Shown: one piece after another, positions 26,599 to 38,333 of the stretch
Position numbering within the stretch: position 1 is the first letter of the stretch
Layout: each line of letters opens with the position of its first letter
Assembly: GCA_020746875.1 (NCBI GenBank)
Contig: JAGTJL010000006.1
Coordinates: 2,356,001 to 2,420,000, forward strand
Direction: 5' to 3'
Length of the DNA stretch: 64,000 nucleotides
From: Rhexocercosporidium sp. MPI-PUGE-AT-0058
Taxonomy: Eukaryota; Ascomycota; Leotiomycetes; Helotiales
Notes under the pieces: model-generated
What the model was told of the DNA's origin: nothing
Databases searched by the model: none
The model's input: the letters and a program-made list of their open reading frames with translations, nothing else
Translations under genes and position numbers: made by a program

Positions 26599-29500
26599 TG
26601 GGGGCAGCGATGAGGAGATTTGATGCGTATGAATAGTGAATTTGGGGTTTGCTGAGTAGTTTGTGGGTCTAGATCTGGATATAAGGGTGGATGCTGGATT
26701 TTTAATGCGAGCGTAGATCTTAAATGTACCTAGTAGTCTGATACTGCATTACAGACCACAACAGATATACATGGCCATTCAACACCCCTTTAAGAAAGAT
26801 CTCCTGCAGTAAGTTGCCTTTGAAGATTCACAGTCTAAAATTTCGATGTCGAGCAGCAGAGCGAAAGGGAACGGTGGATGGATCGAGAGTACGAGGATCT
26901 CTTTTGTCTAGTTTCTCAATGGCTCGTTGCAGATGGTGAAATCAGTCTATCCTCAACCCTTCATCGTTCCGACAAGCGCTTTCCTTGCAGCAAATCCACT
27001 CTCATATCCCTATTCTCAGTAGACCTAACTTCCAATCCTCCTTTGATTTTATTGATCATCGCTCTCCTCCCTGTCCCTTCCCCCACTTCTCTCACAGGTC
27101 ACATGCAATTGATCGTACTGTAAACAAAGATAAGCGAACCTCACCCTTTCATTCCGTCGCCCGACTTCACCTTCAGTCTCCTTCTAATTAAATACTAATT
27201 CACTTATTGAATTCATGTCAAGAATCTTTGTTGCACATCGCCATCAAAAGTAAACAAAGGACTGTACGCGATTGACGCGTCTCGCTTATGTTATTCCTTT
27301 ATATTCTCTTCTGAGTATTTTTCTTGTTAGGCTCTACGCAGGTTCTCTAGGGCATAGTACCTTTCAGCCCGTGTTATTCTCTCCGTGACATCCAGAGGGT
27401 GTGAGAAGGCACAACGGCTAAGGGTTAAAGCATATTAGCTAAGGGATTAGGGCTCTTAATATCTATAAAAGGCACTGCCTTTGCTATATTAAGCTAAACA
27501 CTTGTTAATTATAGGAGAAATAAAAGCACTAAACCTACTAGTTAGCTTTAAAGATAGGCTACAAGACTTAACCGCTGTTCCGTGACTCCGTAGTCGTATC
27601 CTAAGCCAAAGTTGCTGCTCAGGAGCAGATCAGGGCGGAATCACGTTCCCTTCCCGTCCTCCATATTCTGTTTCTCACTACAAGCCTGTTTTGAACATGC
27701 AGCAGCCCTGCTGAAAGCTAAATTCACCTCCACACTCTGTCTCAAGACCGCGTAAGCATGTATATACACTTAGCTCCGACATTCATTCGGAACGCCTTGC
27801 CCAGGCTATTCATTCAAACCCTTGTTGTCTCATCCTTCGTCTTTTGTGAATTTATGTGCTGTTCCAGAAAGCTAGTCGGTTTGTCAGTAGGACTAGTCCT
27901 ATAAGCGCAAAAATATAGGGCCACATCTAATCAAAAAGTCCCTTGCGACCCCATCGTGGATGGGTTCAGATCCAGAGAGAAAACGAGTAGGCAGCAGTGA
28001 AACTTTTCTAAGAGAAGGATGTGATCCGAACCATCCGATCTCTGTTCTTCTCTGTTTACAGCAATCCAAAGCTAAATTCGAAGTCAATCTTAACATTCAC
28101 AAACAACTAGCAATCCCCTGCTTACAACCCGCACTCAAGTGATTCACCAGTCACCACACCCCCGCCTTCAATCCTCCTCCCTGCCACTTTACGTTCATGA
28201 TCAACCCAGGAAAAAATTGCCGACAAGTTCACAGATGAGGAATGCGATCAACGCCTCTTTTCCAAATGCAGAGTCCAGATAACAAAATAACCGAGCTAAC
28301 CAGGACCTAAACTCAAAAACAGCCCATATACAACAACCTTCCAAGACTCCAGACCACCGGACTCTGCGAGTTTAAGCACAAACTCAAATTTCAGACCAGG
28401 TACCCACCGTAGATCACAGAAATCGTCCCATCTCAACATCTCCCCGACCCCAGACCAGAGAACCAGGTTACCCATGCCACCGGAGCACGTTTACAAGAAC
28501 TTACACACTATCGAAGCTAAAGAGAAACATAAACCTGGACAACCTCCAAGTAAAAAATACTTGCAACCCCAGTACAGCTAAGCCCAACCATCACCCATCA
28601 GACCGTTCGTCAACTGTCAGACCCTGTCAGACCCAACCCAAACCCACACCCAAACCCAAACAGCCCAACTACCGACTACCAACCAACTCCCGACACTAAC
28701 TACAAAAGTAAGATCATACAAGAAACGCAAAGTTCACAAACCCATTACAACCACCACTGCCACTAACAAAACCAATGCCAATGCCTGTAAATATTCCCAA
28801 CACTGCCCAACCCGACACGATCTACGGAGGTACAGCGGTGAAGGGTAGGTTGTCCCTTGTCTTCAACACTAGCAAGGGAGGTCAGGTCACTTTACCCGAT
28901 TGAGTAATAAACAAACGTGCAACTTGTTGGAAGGACGTCATTAAATACGCCCTGCAGATACTGCTCTGTTCAGTTAAGAGTTATCCCCCTAGGGATAACA
29001 CTCAACCGCTGTGAATTACGACGGTACGGAAGTGCCTCCGCAACACCCTGTTCCCAATCGTTCTCATCCCATCCCATCCCATCCTATCGTCAAATACGAA
29101 GTCAACCCCCGACTCTTCTCTTCTCTTCTCTTCCTTCCTCCGGTTTCGGAAAGTCGATCTCCCGCGTGCCCCATCTCTTCTCTTTTCTTCCGATGCAAAT
29201 GCAGCTGCAAGGAATGTTGACTTGATGCGCTGCTGTGGTTACACGACAGCTTGCAGGGCAACCTGCCTCGGAGATTTACGATACCTAGGTGTTAAGTGAG
29301 GACTTACTTATTTTCATGTGATTGTATGGAAATATGGAAAGGTAGGTTGTTGCAACGTCGTGATGTAAGGCCTGTTGGTTGGTTGAGGGTGAGCACGATG
29401 CGTACTTCGTAGGTAGGTAGGACGGAGAAAATCAAAGTCAGAGAGAAAGCAAGCCGCAGGCTGCTGTGTGTTCGGTTGTCTGCCTGTTCCATAACACATG

Positions 29501-30107
29501 TACCAGTATAATACACGAGAGACACGAAAACAAGACGAAGAGGAAACGCTGTTGGAAGAGGTGTTGGCGTGATGAACCTCCTTGGTTCGGGACTCATTCC
29601 ACACGCTCAGCTCATAACTTTACTTTGCCTTGAAAGCCATTTATGAATGGAAATCAAGGAGCGAGCATCAAAGCGTTGGACTCTATATCCTTCGCGGAGG
29701 TGTACAGGGCAAGAGCAGTCACATGAACATCGATCAAGGCGGTTATAAGACACAGTTATCAAATCATGAATTTCTCAGTTCCTCGTATCCTCCACCCAAC
29801 CCGTCGTCGTTTTTCTCAGCTCTCACGTCCTAAGTGCTTCATCTCCTTCCTACCTACCCGCCAAAGAAAAGGCCAGGTACGAAGAACTACAGTACTCGAC
29901 TCCGTGCCAAACCCAACCAACCAACCAACCAACCAGACCAGTAATTCAAAAGCGCAGATAGAATACGCAAAGGAAAAGGAAAGTGTATACATCGGAACGC
30001 CGAAATGGAAGAACGCAGTATTTTTACTCCGGCCATTCCCGCAACTCCCCCAGAAGAACTCGTCAAGATCAAATTACCCGTCCGTCGATCGCCTGTTGCA
30101 GCAGCTG
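26599..30107. other. Intergenic stretch with AT-rich and A/C-rich segments
   Basis: No gene is supportable. Positions 27,410-27,590 are unusually rich in A and T with many TTA/TAA words and may be a worn repeat or solo LTR. Positions about 28,290-28,760 are very poor in G on the plus strand, with CCAAACCCA-type runs. An 8-base inverted repeat (GTTATCCC/GGGATAAC, spacer CCTA) lies at 28,980-28,999. Convergent 3' UTRs of the flanking genes must lie at both ends. Confidence 0.5.
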
Positions 30108-32734
30108 TCAACTGTCGAGTAACATGCTGTCTCCTTCGCCTTTTGTATCATCGCCAATCTCGCGCTTTAGTCCAACTCCACCATTGCCATCACTATAGTA
30201 ACCAGCCCCAGCACCACTTTCTCTCTCCGTGCCTACTAATCTTAGCTCGCCGTCCTCCTTACGCTCAATAATGCCTTGCTCGAGAGCCCATCTTGCAAGC
30301 AACTTATCAACACCAAGTCTGCCGGCCTCACCCTTCTCCATGTGTCGGCCTACATGCTCGGTCCAGTCATCCCAGCTACCAGTACCCTCGAATACATTAG
30401 AGCAATCGGCCTTGGGACACGCAGATCGCTGTGGTGGCTGTCGACGAGTGACTAAGCAGCTGGTTTGCATATCCTTGACATGCGTCTCCCACTCTAGCTG
30501 CAGCTTGCTGTCACCCTTTGCAATAGCCTTCTTGATAGCGAAAGGAGCATGCATCCGGCGAAGATGCTGTGTGAAGAGATCTTTGCGATTGAACTCGTTG
30601 CCTTTGCCTTCAACCGTACTTTGAGGACACGAGGAACAGCGATAATAGGTGAGACAAAGATGCTGTGAGGCGATATGGCGTTTCCATTCGTTCTTCGATC
30701 CAAACGTGCTGGTACAGCCAGCGAAGGAGAAGGCGCATGGGAATGGTCGAGTATGGGCGGCGGCGATGTGCTTTCGTAGGGATGAGGAGTCCTTAAAAGG
30801 AGCATGACTGCACAAAGAACAACGGGTGTCTTGTTTGGGACCTTGCTTCTGGATCGATCTCCTAGGTTTTGGTCGAGGTGAATTGTATTCGGAGTTGTAC
30901 ATTTGGTCTTCCCCACCAGACTCATTCTGATCTTGTGATGACGCAGACTCTTCTCGGGCACTTCGCAATCCAGGGGAGTCTTCGGATGGTATATGCGATT
31001 GATTCCGCTCACTGTTGGCATGATCATGACTCAAGTGACGGACATGGCTAAGGGCCTTGAGTTGTTCTGCGGCTTCGTGCATCTCGACAGAGTCTTCGAC
31101 CTCATCCTTATGATCAGGGATGACGGGCTGATCCACATTTTGGAAGACCACTTGAGGTATTGGATTTGGTGTTCCCATTGGTATACCATCCTGGCCCATG
31201 CTTTGGCGCATTGGGTCTTGTTGTATAGATTCCGGGCGAGGCTCGTGACGGTTCAAGATAGGGGTTGAGGTAGCAGCCTGTCGGGCTTCGAGGAGAATCT
31301 TGCCATCTTCAAGCTCTTTGAAAGTTGCAGTCTTTGCAATAGGCGAGATGCCACCGACGAGACGTTGGTATTCGGTCGTCATGTTGTGTGAATTGACATA
31401 GCCCAAGAAAGCACATGTACGATCTGCGGCAACGACATTCCAGATAGCTATTGGCATAGATACCAGCAGTACAGTGGGTGGACCATGAAACATGCCCTCT
31501 ACGGCGATCTTTGCAGCTGCAATAGGGGTGTTGAGAAGCCATTGCTTAAAGGAAGCCATCTCCTGACTTGGCTCGCCCAGAAAGGTAGTACAAACCAGAG
31601 CTCTCATCTCCTCGAATGTGAGATCGGAATTTGAGCTAATCTTCAGCAATTGTTGCTCGTTGTGAAGGCTTCTCGAGGGGATGAGGTCGTTTTCAGGAGA
31701 GCCCATAGGTGAAGCAATGTGTGACCCACCAGGTGGCGGTTGAGTAATTGGTGCGATTGTGATGCTTTGCATTGCACCTGGAGTTAGGGAAAAGACAACT
31801 GGCATTCGCTCTCGTCCTGGTGGGGGTTTACTTGAGCCATTGGTCAAGCCAGAATTTTGTAAGAACTTATTGTGCTGCATGGATATGATTTCCTCGTGGA
31901 GACGTTGTGTACTGAAGGGGCGGCCACTACCAAGTCTACTCAAGGCCTCAATGAGGTTGAATGTGAAAGAGCGCGCTCCGGGCTCCTTTGTCATCTGGTC
32001 GGGGCTGTATGCAGCTATAGCCTGTTTAATGCCATGACTTCCGGCAGCAGGACCGTCGGCAACAGCACATGTATCGAGTAGAAGGAGGATATCAGTCTGG
32101 GCATCTTCAAGAAGGCATCTGACACCGTCCCATTTAAGTTTAGAAGAATCCTCTCGAGAATTGCTATCACGATATCAGCATACTTCGTAAGGCTGTGAAA
32201 TTTAATCTTACCATGCCCAGTATAGATTATGATCTGGCCCCATAAAACCATAGCCAACATAATATACGATCCACAGATGATCTGGCCTGGCATATTCGAG
32301 GTGCTGTGCCATCTGCATTGTGAGTTTCATGCTTGGGTTTGGACAGCTGGGTATACACCAAGACTCGGTACGATAGTTGAAGCGCTCGCGGAAGAGCTTT
32401 TGAAGTTGCGACATATCCTGCTCCACACTCAAATCGTCCTCCCACCGCAATAGAAGAACCGAGACACTTGTATATGGGGATTGATTGGCTTGCGCATAGA
32501 TGAGCATCGCCGCATCTTGGAGATGACGCGCGAAGGACTCGAAGTCTTTCCGCTCAGGAGGAGGTACGGCATCTTGTGGAGGAGGGATGGCCTTGTAGTC
32601 AAATCGAACCGGCTGCGGCTATTGATTGTGTCAGTCTAAGTTTCATGAGAGAGTTGGGAAAGATAATATACCTGGTCATGAGGTTGTTCCGCAAGTTTCG
32701 GGGCGAGTCGTCGTTTCTTCGAGGAAGGCTCCAT
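30108..32734 (-). CDS. Caspase-like domain plus C2H2 zinc-finger protein
   Basis: Predicted regulatory protein of 841 residues of a type widespread in filamentous fungi; its role is unknown to me. Exons in coding order: 32734-32672, 32618-32212 and 32163-30108. It begins MEPSSKKRRLAPK, a likely nuclear signal. Residues about 45-200 resemble a caspase/metacaspase p20 fold: a VLLLRWEDD strand, then DHLWIVYYVGYG (residue 144 is Tyr where caspase-type enzymes have the catalytic His of a GHG motif), then LLLLDTC with Cys189 at the nucleophile position. A conserved middle segment (about 340-410, including GPPTVLLVSMPIAIWNV) follows, then an acidic, Ser-rich linker. C2H2-type fingers lie at about 605-695 (CSLC...H...H, CAFSFAGC...H...H and a third CSSC...H...H). 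If the Tyr is real the domain is unlikely to be a working protease. Domain calls are by eye. Confidence 0.88.
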
Positions 32735-33950
32735 GTCGCAAGGCCGAGACAATCCGAGTCAGCGACCGGTAATTGAGGTTATCAGATAGACAAGCGATAG
32801 CGCTGAGTGCGATGATGCGATTATCGTGATGATTGAGTCGTTGGTGGTTGTGGTGGAGATGGGAGGAGTTGTGGTGTTTTGCAAGGCTGTTCTTTGGTGC
32901 AGCCTCCTCTCGCCAGTTCGAGGCTGGCGACAGCGTTGGGCTGGGCTAGCCTTAGGCTACAAGTGGGTCTCGCTTGACAAATTCGAATGACTTGGACTTC
33001 AGCCGAGGCGGGCGAGGCAGACTCAAAAGCGGCATCAACAAACTGAATAGCTTTCAAGAATTAATATATCAGAGAAACCAGATCAAACGACATGGTAAAG
33101 ATTTTGCAGTATCGCATGTCATAGGAATTCCCCACAACCGGTAACAGGTGTGTTCATTTATTTTGTCAAAGCCTCGTTAAGCAGCTCAGTGCCGCTTTTG
33201 CGTCGAAGGCGAGGCCGGATAGCCTCGTCTTTTGTTTGTGTCGGTGAATGACATTTCCATCTCTGTATTCACTTTGCCTTCATTCTTTGTCGTCAATATG
33301 CAGCACGACATCTGGACAAATATAATTCACTGGTGTTCGTACTCACGAACTTCAAAAATTGTTACCACCATTCGCTTTGTGTTTCATTGCTTCTTGGCAA
33401 TGCCGAGGTATGAGAAATCAGGGGTGAGACTCGGAATATTGGAAGAGTTGTTTTGTCTTGTTTGCTTAGTTGTGAGACTATGCTTAATTGTTATGATGCT
33501 GCTCTTTCTTGGATAAGATTAGCGGAAATTTAATCTTGGTAGAGAGGTAAAGGAAGGACAATGCGACATATGCCTGGTTGACATCGTTCGGTAACGACGA
33601 CAATATGGATCTGTATCTCACTAGCTCAAGTCGACATCTTCCAAGTGAAAAGCCACTGTATAATACTGAGTAAGGAGAAACATATCCTGGCGTACTGATT
33701 GTCTTTCACATCATCGCTTTCAATTACTAAAACATTTCCGGGTCCCGTCGGGTGCTATTGATGAGGCGAACTTGTCAACATTGATGTGATTTAGGCGAGA
33801 GTTTTATTTTGGTCTTCAATTATACTTTCCTACTATTACAAATAACTCAAAGACCTCCATCGTATCTCAATCCCCAATAACAACTCGATTTCAAGGCTCT
33901 CAAAGCGAAGATAACCGCTCAACCCATCTCAGTCCAACATCACACAACCC
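32735..33950. other. Intergenic stretch
   Basis: This lies upstream of the C2H2 gene and downstream of the disabled gene at 33,951. Short open frames on either strand show no family resemblance. Nothing else is visible. Confidence 0.5.
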
Positions 33951-36307
33951 TCATTTCTTCAATATAACAGTCTTCTCACTCCACCTAAACCACTTCTCCA
34001 TGCGCTTCCCATGCGCCATAACCGTAATAGCATCAATAACATTTTCCGGATGCGGCTTATGGAAACTAATTGCCCCCTTGCCAAACCACAATGATTTCTC
34101 ATTCGGTACAAACGTATGCGCCGAACCGCCCGCACTGTGACGAGCTACGAATCCCACTCCCTCCTCGGACAGGGCGTTGACGAAGGTATCCCAATCAAGG
34201 GCTTTTGGTCTATCCTCGGGGTTGTTGCCGGGGAACATGGCTCTGAAGACTGAAAGAGCGCGTTTGTTGACTACCACTGTGATGTTGGACTCTAGCTTCT
34301 CGGTTTTAGGGGGTGAGTCGTTATCCAGGGTCAAAGTCTCGAAAACTCCACGTGTCTTGTGTTTAGTTTTTAGTTGGGGTGCTTCAAAGGACTGATGCTT
34401 ATCTTCTCCCCATTGAGTTTGAAGAGCAGTCTTGTCAGCTTTGCGATTCTTCTTCGTTGCTTGTTCTGCTGCTCTCGCGGCAATAATAGCCAGGATCTCC
34501 TCTCTCTGTCTCTCAACTTCTACAACATGTTCTAAAGTTGTAGCGAGAGAGAAAGCCTTCAAGTCGGACTTGATGTACTCAGATTTGATACCGAGAGATT
34601 GCAGAACCCGCTGATGCTGTTCTCCAATTGCGACCCAAACTTTATCCAAGTAATCTTGTTCGACTTTGCGCTGCTCTAGCTAGGAAATTGATAATTGGGG
34701 TCTTTTTGGCACACGCACGTTCATGAACTCTGCCATGAGTTTGCTCAGGTGTTTCGAAATGATGTCTGCCTCCTTCGCGGGGTTGGTTTCGTTGAATCGT
34801 CCACTCACTTCATCGAAATACGTTCTCGCTACCCCTGTTTCATGATACTATCCCTCTTGCAAGTAGTTCCAGGCCTTTCCTAATTGTTTCTCTTTGATCT
34901 GATTAACAAATAATTCAGGGAATGTTGGTTGGTGTAACTGTAGCATCGAAAGCATCTGAAATATGGCAGATAGCTCGCTGTATAAAACGTAAAGAACTTG
35001 ATCCAACCTTGAGAGTTCGTCCTTCAATCCATTTTTGTGACATTCAGTCAGGTGTTGGTCAAGCATTGCAAATATGGTAGATGGATCAAATCGTCTGGCG
35101 GTGCCCCTTGAAGTGTCATCTTGGGTGTAAGTCCAAGGATTATGCCAAGAATCTTGGATGAGAATTCTCAAGCAGAATTCCAATCGATCCGTAAAGAATG
35201 TTTTAACATAACTGCTAGTAGTATCTGATCTTTTTGTTACGCAAATTGCTTGTCCTTGGCTTTGTATCCAGTGAACCTTGTGGTGTTGTCGGAATGCCGG
35301 TCGAGTTGGAAGAGCACGCTCGATGAATGATGCTCGCCACTTCGCTTCTTCCAATAGCAGTTCATTCAATACAGTAAGGGAATCCTCGTATGGGACCGGC
35401 ATTGGCTTGCCAGGGCTTATGTCGTCATGGTACAAGTTGTAGATGTTGTGAAGTCCGCGAGTTTCTTCGCAAATTCTCTCCCATAACAAGAAGCGAGCCG
35501 CGTCCTGAAACACCCACTGCGCGATCATGCCACTTTTATTCTCCTGCCAACGACTGTCGTCAGTACCTCCCTTCAGTACCTGGATAATATAATTGCGCAT
35601 GTACTTGGGCTCGGTTTGTAGGAACGTCAGGTGATCTCCGACTAGATCCAGTTGTAGTGTTCCAATTGAGCAGAAGGCAGTGATATCGAACAGAGGCGGC
35701 GCAGAAAACGGTTGATTGAGAAATGCTGACGATAGTTGACGTGCACTGAAATCGTTCTTGATAGGGCTTGTTGGATCATGTTCGAAGAGCTTTAGGAAGC
35801 GCGCTGATTGACTATCTGAGTCTTGTCGCGCAATTCCTTCGAGTAGCTTTCCAACGGCGCTTCGAAGGAACTGTAGAGGCTTTGTTTGAGCTTCGAGGAG
35901 TAGAATACCACGTGGAAAGCCAAGAATCATACCTCCATGGGCTTTTCGCTCTTCCCATGGCGTCCATGTCCCGTACTTGAGTCCATAACTTCCGAGTGAG
36001 ATAGCGCCAGGGTTGTAGCTCGTGGCAAATGCGCCAATATCCCATTGTTTATCAAGTAAGAAGTTATCATAGGTTGACCATTGTTGCGGAGAGTACTTGG
36101 AACACTGGTATAGAAGACTGAGTAGTGCTAGAGGATTAGTCGCGAGTGACTTAAGATTCAGATACAGAAGCAGGAGTGCGTTTCGCGAAATCCTGTCTGA
36201 GGAGGTAGGGTAGAGATTGTGGACGTGTTCTGAATTGATGTCAAAGAAATGTCGATGTTGAATTCCTTCCTTGGGGGTTCAACGACAAGTCCTAGAACTG
36301 AATGCAT
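33951..36307 (-). pseudogene. Disabled fungal hypothetical-protein gene with a HicA-like C-terminal domain
   Basis: A coding frame of about 785 codons runs on the minus strand from ATG at 36,307 to TGA at 33,951, but is broken three times. A run of five C on the coding strand (36,273-36,277) shifts the frame: one missing base would join MHSVLGLVVEP to PKEGIQHRHFFD. In-frame TAG codons sit at 34,848-34,850 (after NYLQEG) and 34,680-34,682 (before LEQRKVEQDYLDKVW). The last TAG could be removed by a 39-bp GT...AG intron (34,680-34,718), but 39 is a multiple of three and the skipped stretch reads like protein. The body is helical and matches large fungal proteins of unknown function as I remember them. 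The end (about the last 90 residues) has ALDWDTFVNALSEEG, GGSAHTF and ISFHKPHP, resembling the HicA/YcfA small RNA-binding fold. Sequencing error is possible for the C run. Confidence 0.7.
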
Positions 36308-37511
36308 GGTGAGAATTGAAGAAGGATCAAAGGATCAGAAGAAAACGAAGGATTAGAGACCCAGCTGGAAGTGCCCGACGAAAAAACATGAAAGTCAACA
36401 AACTTTGACTTTGACCTTCAACGAAAAACATTGACGAAGCTCAGCTTCAGGTGACTCGAACGCAACAGATACTGATAGTATGAGGTCCATCCTCAAATTC
36501 TGAGAGAATAAGGAGGAGGAGTTCCACCTACAAGTTCACATTATCTCCTGTGGATCAGGATAGCGATATCAAAATACACAACACCCAAAAGGTGATCATT
36601 CTTTTTAATTGCCTCTAGAGCTAGTAACAGTATTTTAGCTAAACAACGATTTTGTGACATATCCTGAAAGTAAGGGAGCAAGGGGGAATATAGAAGCAAA
36701 AGTCTCGAAAATACCTCTCCAAAACCCTCGCAATACTCACACATGTTGACGAAGCCCAATGTCAACAAACCATTCCCTCACATCCAAAGATACCCAAGCT
36801 CGTTGCTCAACTCCAAGCGGTCACAATGGTCTTCCGTAGAGCTCGATCAATGTGCCCGCCATCTCATTCTGATCTTCATAAGATGCAGGGAAAGACGGCA
36901 ATCGACGCCAGCGCCAAGGCAGTTTCCCTGGGCCCGGGTGCGCCACTTATTGGAGGTACGGAGTAGGGGGACAATGGGTCAGCGAGCCTCCGAATGAGTG
37001 GATATAGAAGACAGCATCCCAACCAAAACGGGAGCGGCAATCTCACCCTACTACCGTGCCCGAGGAAGGAGCGAGGCAAGAGTTTACCTGACCTCGTCCG
37101 CATCAATGGACTTCTATCTCAATAATCGAATGGATGCACTTGCCAATAAATCCTTCTTTACCTATAGAATGATTTATACTAGACGTGGGCAACTTCTCTG
37201 CTTGATTGTTGCGTAGAGAGCAGTGACTTAAGCACTCGAGGAGCAAAGGAAAGCAAAGGAAATGGACATTGGAGTTCATTTTGGTTGAGTTGGTATCATA
37301 GTATATAAAGTTGACAATTAATTATGCATTTGTGAACCATCAGGCTCGTGGTATCTCACGCAACAGACGCTCGTATGGCAGTACAACAAGCAAACACACA
37401 GACACATGACCCCAAAACAATCTCCTCATCATCCTCTCATCACCACCGAGTCTCTCCCACATTACAATCATCAATCATGAATGATCAGGAACACAGGCAA
37501 GGCCTACAGAT
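36308..37511. other. Intergenic stretch
   Basis: This is the upstream region of the disabled gene and the downstream region of the SUR7-family gene. A minus-strand frame at 36,541-36,768 is too short to judge. Nothing else is supportable. Confidence 0.45.
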
Positions 37512-38333
37512 CTAGTACGCAGTACTAGTCGTAGTCCTCGTCTTCCTCTGCCAGAAATGCCTCTTCGTAGTCCTTGCGTGCGTCCCGTTGCCAACATACC
37601 CCTTCTCGACATGTCCAGCCCCACCATTCCTCTTCTTATGCATGCGACTCGAGCAGCACGTAAACAGCACCACGAACGTCGCCAAAAACAAACACACCAT
37701 CGCAGCAAGGACCGTCCACATGCCCGTGGAGAAATGCGCCTTACTGCCACTATCATCATCATTGACGTGGTTCTTGATGATGCCAAAGGAAGTGAAATCA
37801 GTGGCCATCACGACGACGGTCACGATAAATGCTAGGCCGGAGACGACGGAGGCGAAGAGCGCCCCAATGAAGCCAGAGCCGAGGGCGAGGAGGAAGGCGA
37901 TGAATGAGAGGGCGCAGGCGACGGGGTGGAGGACCATTACGCGCGTGAGGCCTTCAGAGGTGTTTTCCGAGGCGGAGCCAAAGTCGGTGGATTCGATTCG
38001 GCTCATGATGTTGGCGGGGTTGTAGCCAATATGGCGACCTGAGCAGTAGTCGTGGCTGTTGGTATGTTAGCTGTTTGCTGCTTGCTAATTTGATACGATG
38101 TTGATATTGGGAATGAGGGGAGGGTATGGAAAGGTAACATACGAATCTTCATCCACATTCAAGATGCAGTACCCAAAGGTACCGAAGGAGACATCCGATC
38201 CATTGGCGAGGTTCACCTTCAAGATCGGGATGCTGTTGATGATTGGCGCGGAGATGGTCGTGATGACCAGGAGAACCGAGGCGGCGAGAAGTAGGAACGT
38301 GCCTACGTGGTGAAAGATACCTGTTTTGGCCAT
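37512..38333 (-). CDS. SUR7/PalI-family four-span membrane protein
   Basis: Plasma-membrane protein of the fungal SUR7/PalI (Rim9) superfamily, whose members organise cortical membrane domains or sense ambient pH. Two exons, 38333-38143 and 38055-37512, joined over an 87-bp intron, give 244 residues. The first membrane span is at about residues 10-32. The outer loop carries FGTFGYC (Cys56) and DYCSG (Cys68), the paired cysteines expected in this family. Three more spans lie at about 103-126, 128-148 and 176-198. The tail (199-244) is basic and ends KTRTTTSTAY, facing the cytoplasm. The start is the first ATG and opens directly into the first span. The family is clear; which member (SUR7, PalI or FMP45-like) is not decided by sequence alone. 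Confidence 0.9.

Noticed and set aside
28980..28999. Inverted repeat GTTATCCC/GGGATAAC
   Set aside because: Too short and isolated to be called a binding site or terminator; it partly resembles a homing-endonuclease site, but nothing around supports that.
34680..34718. 39-bp intron in the disabled gene
   Set aside because: It has GT...AG ends, but it is very short, a multiple of three, and reads as protein apart from its final TAG, so a nonsense codon seems at least as likely.
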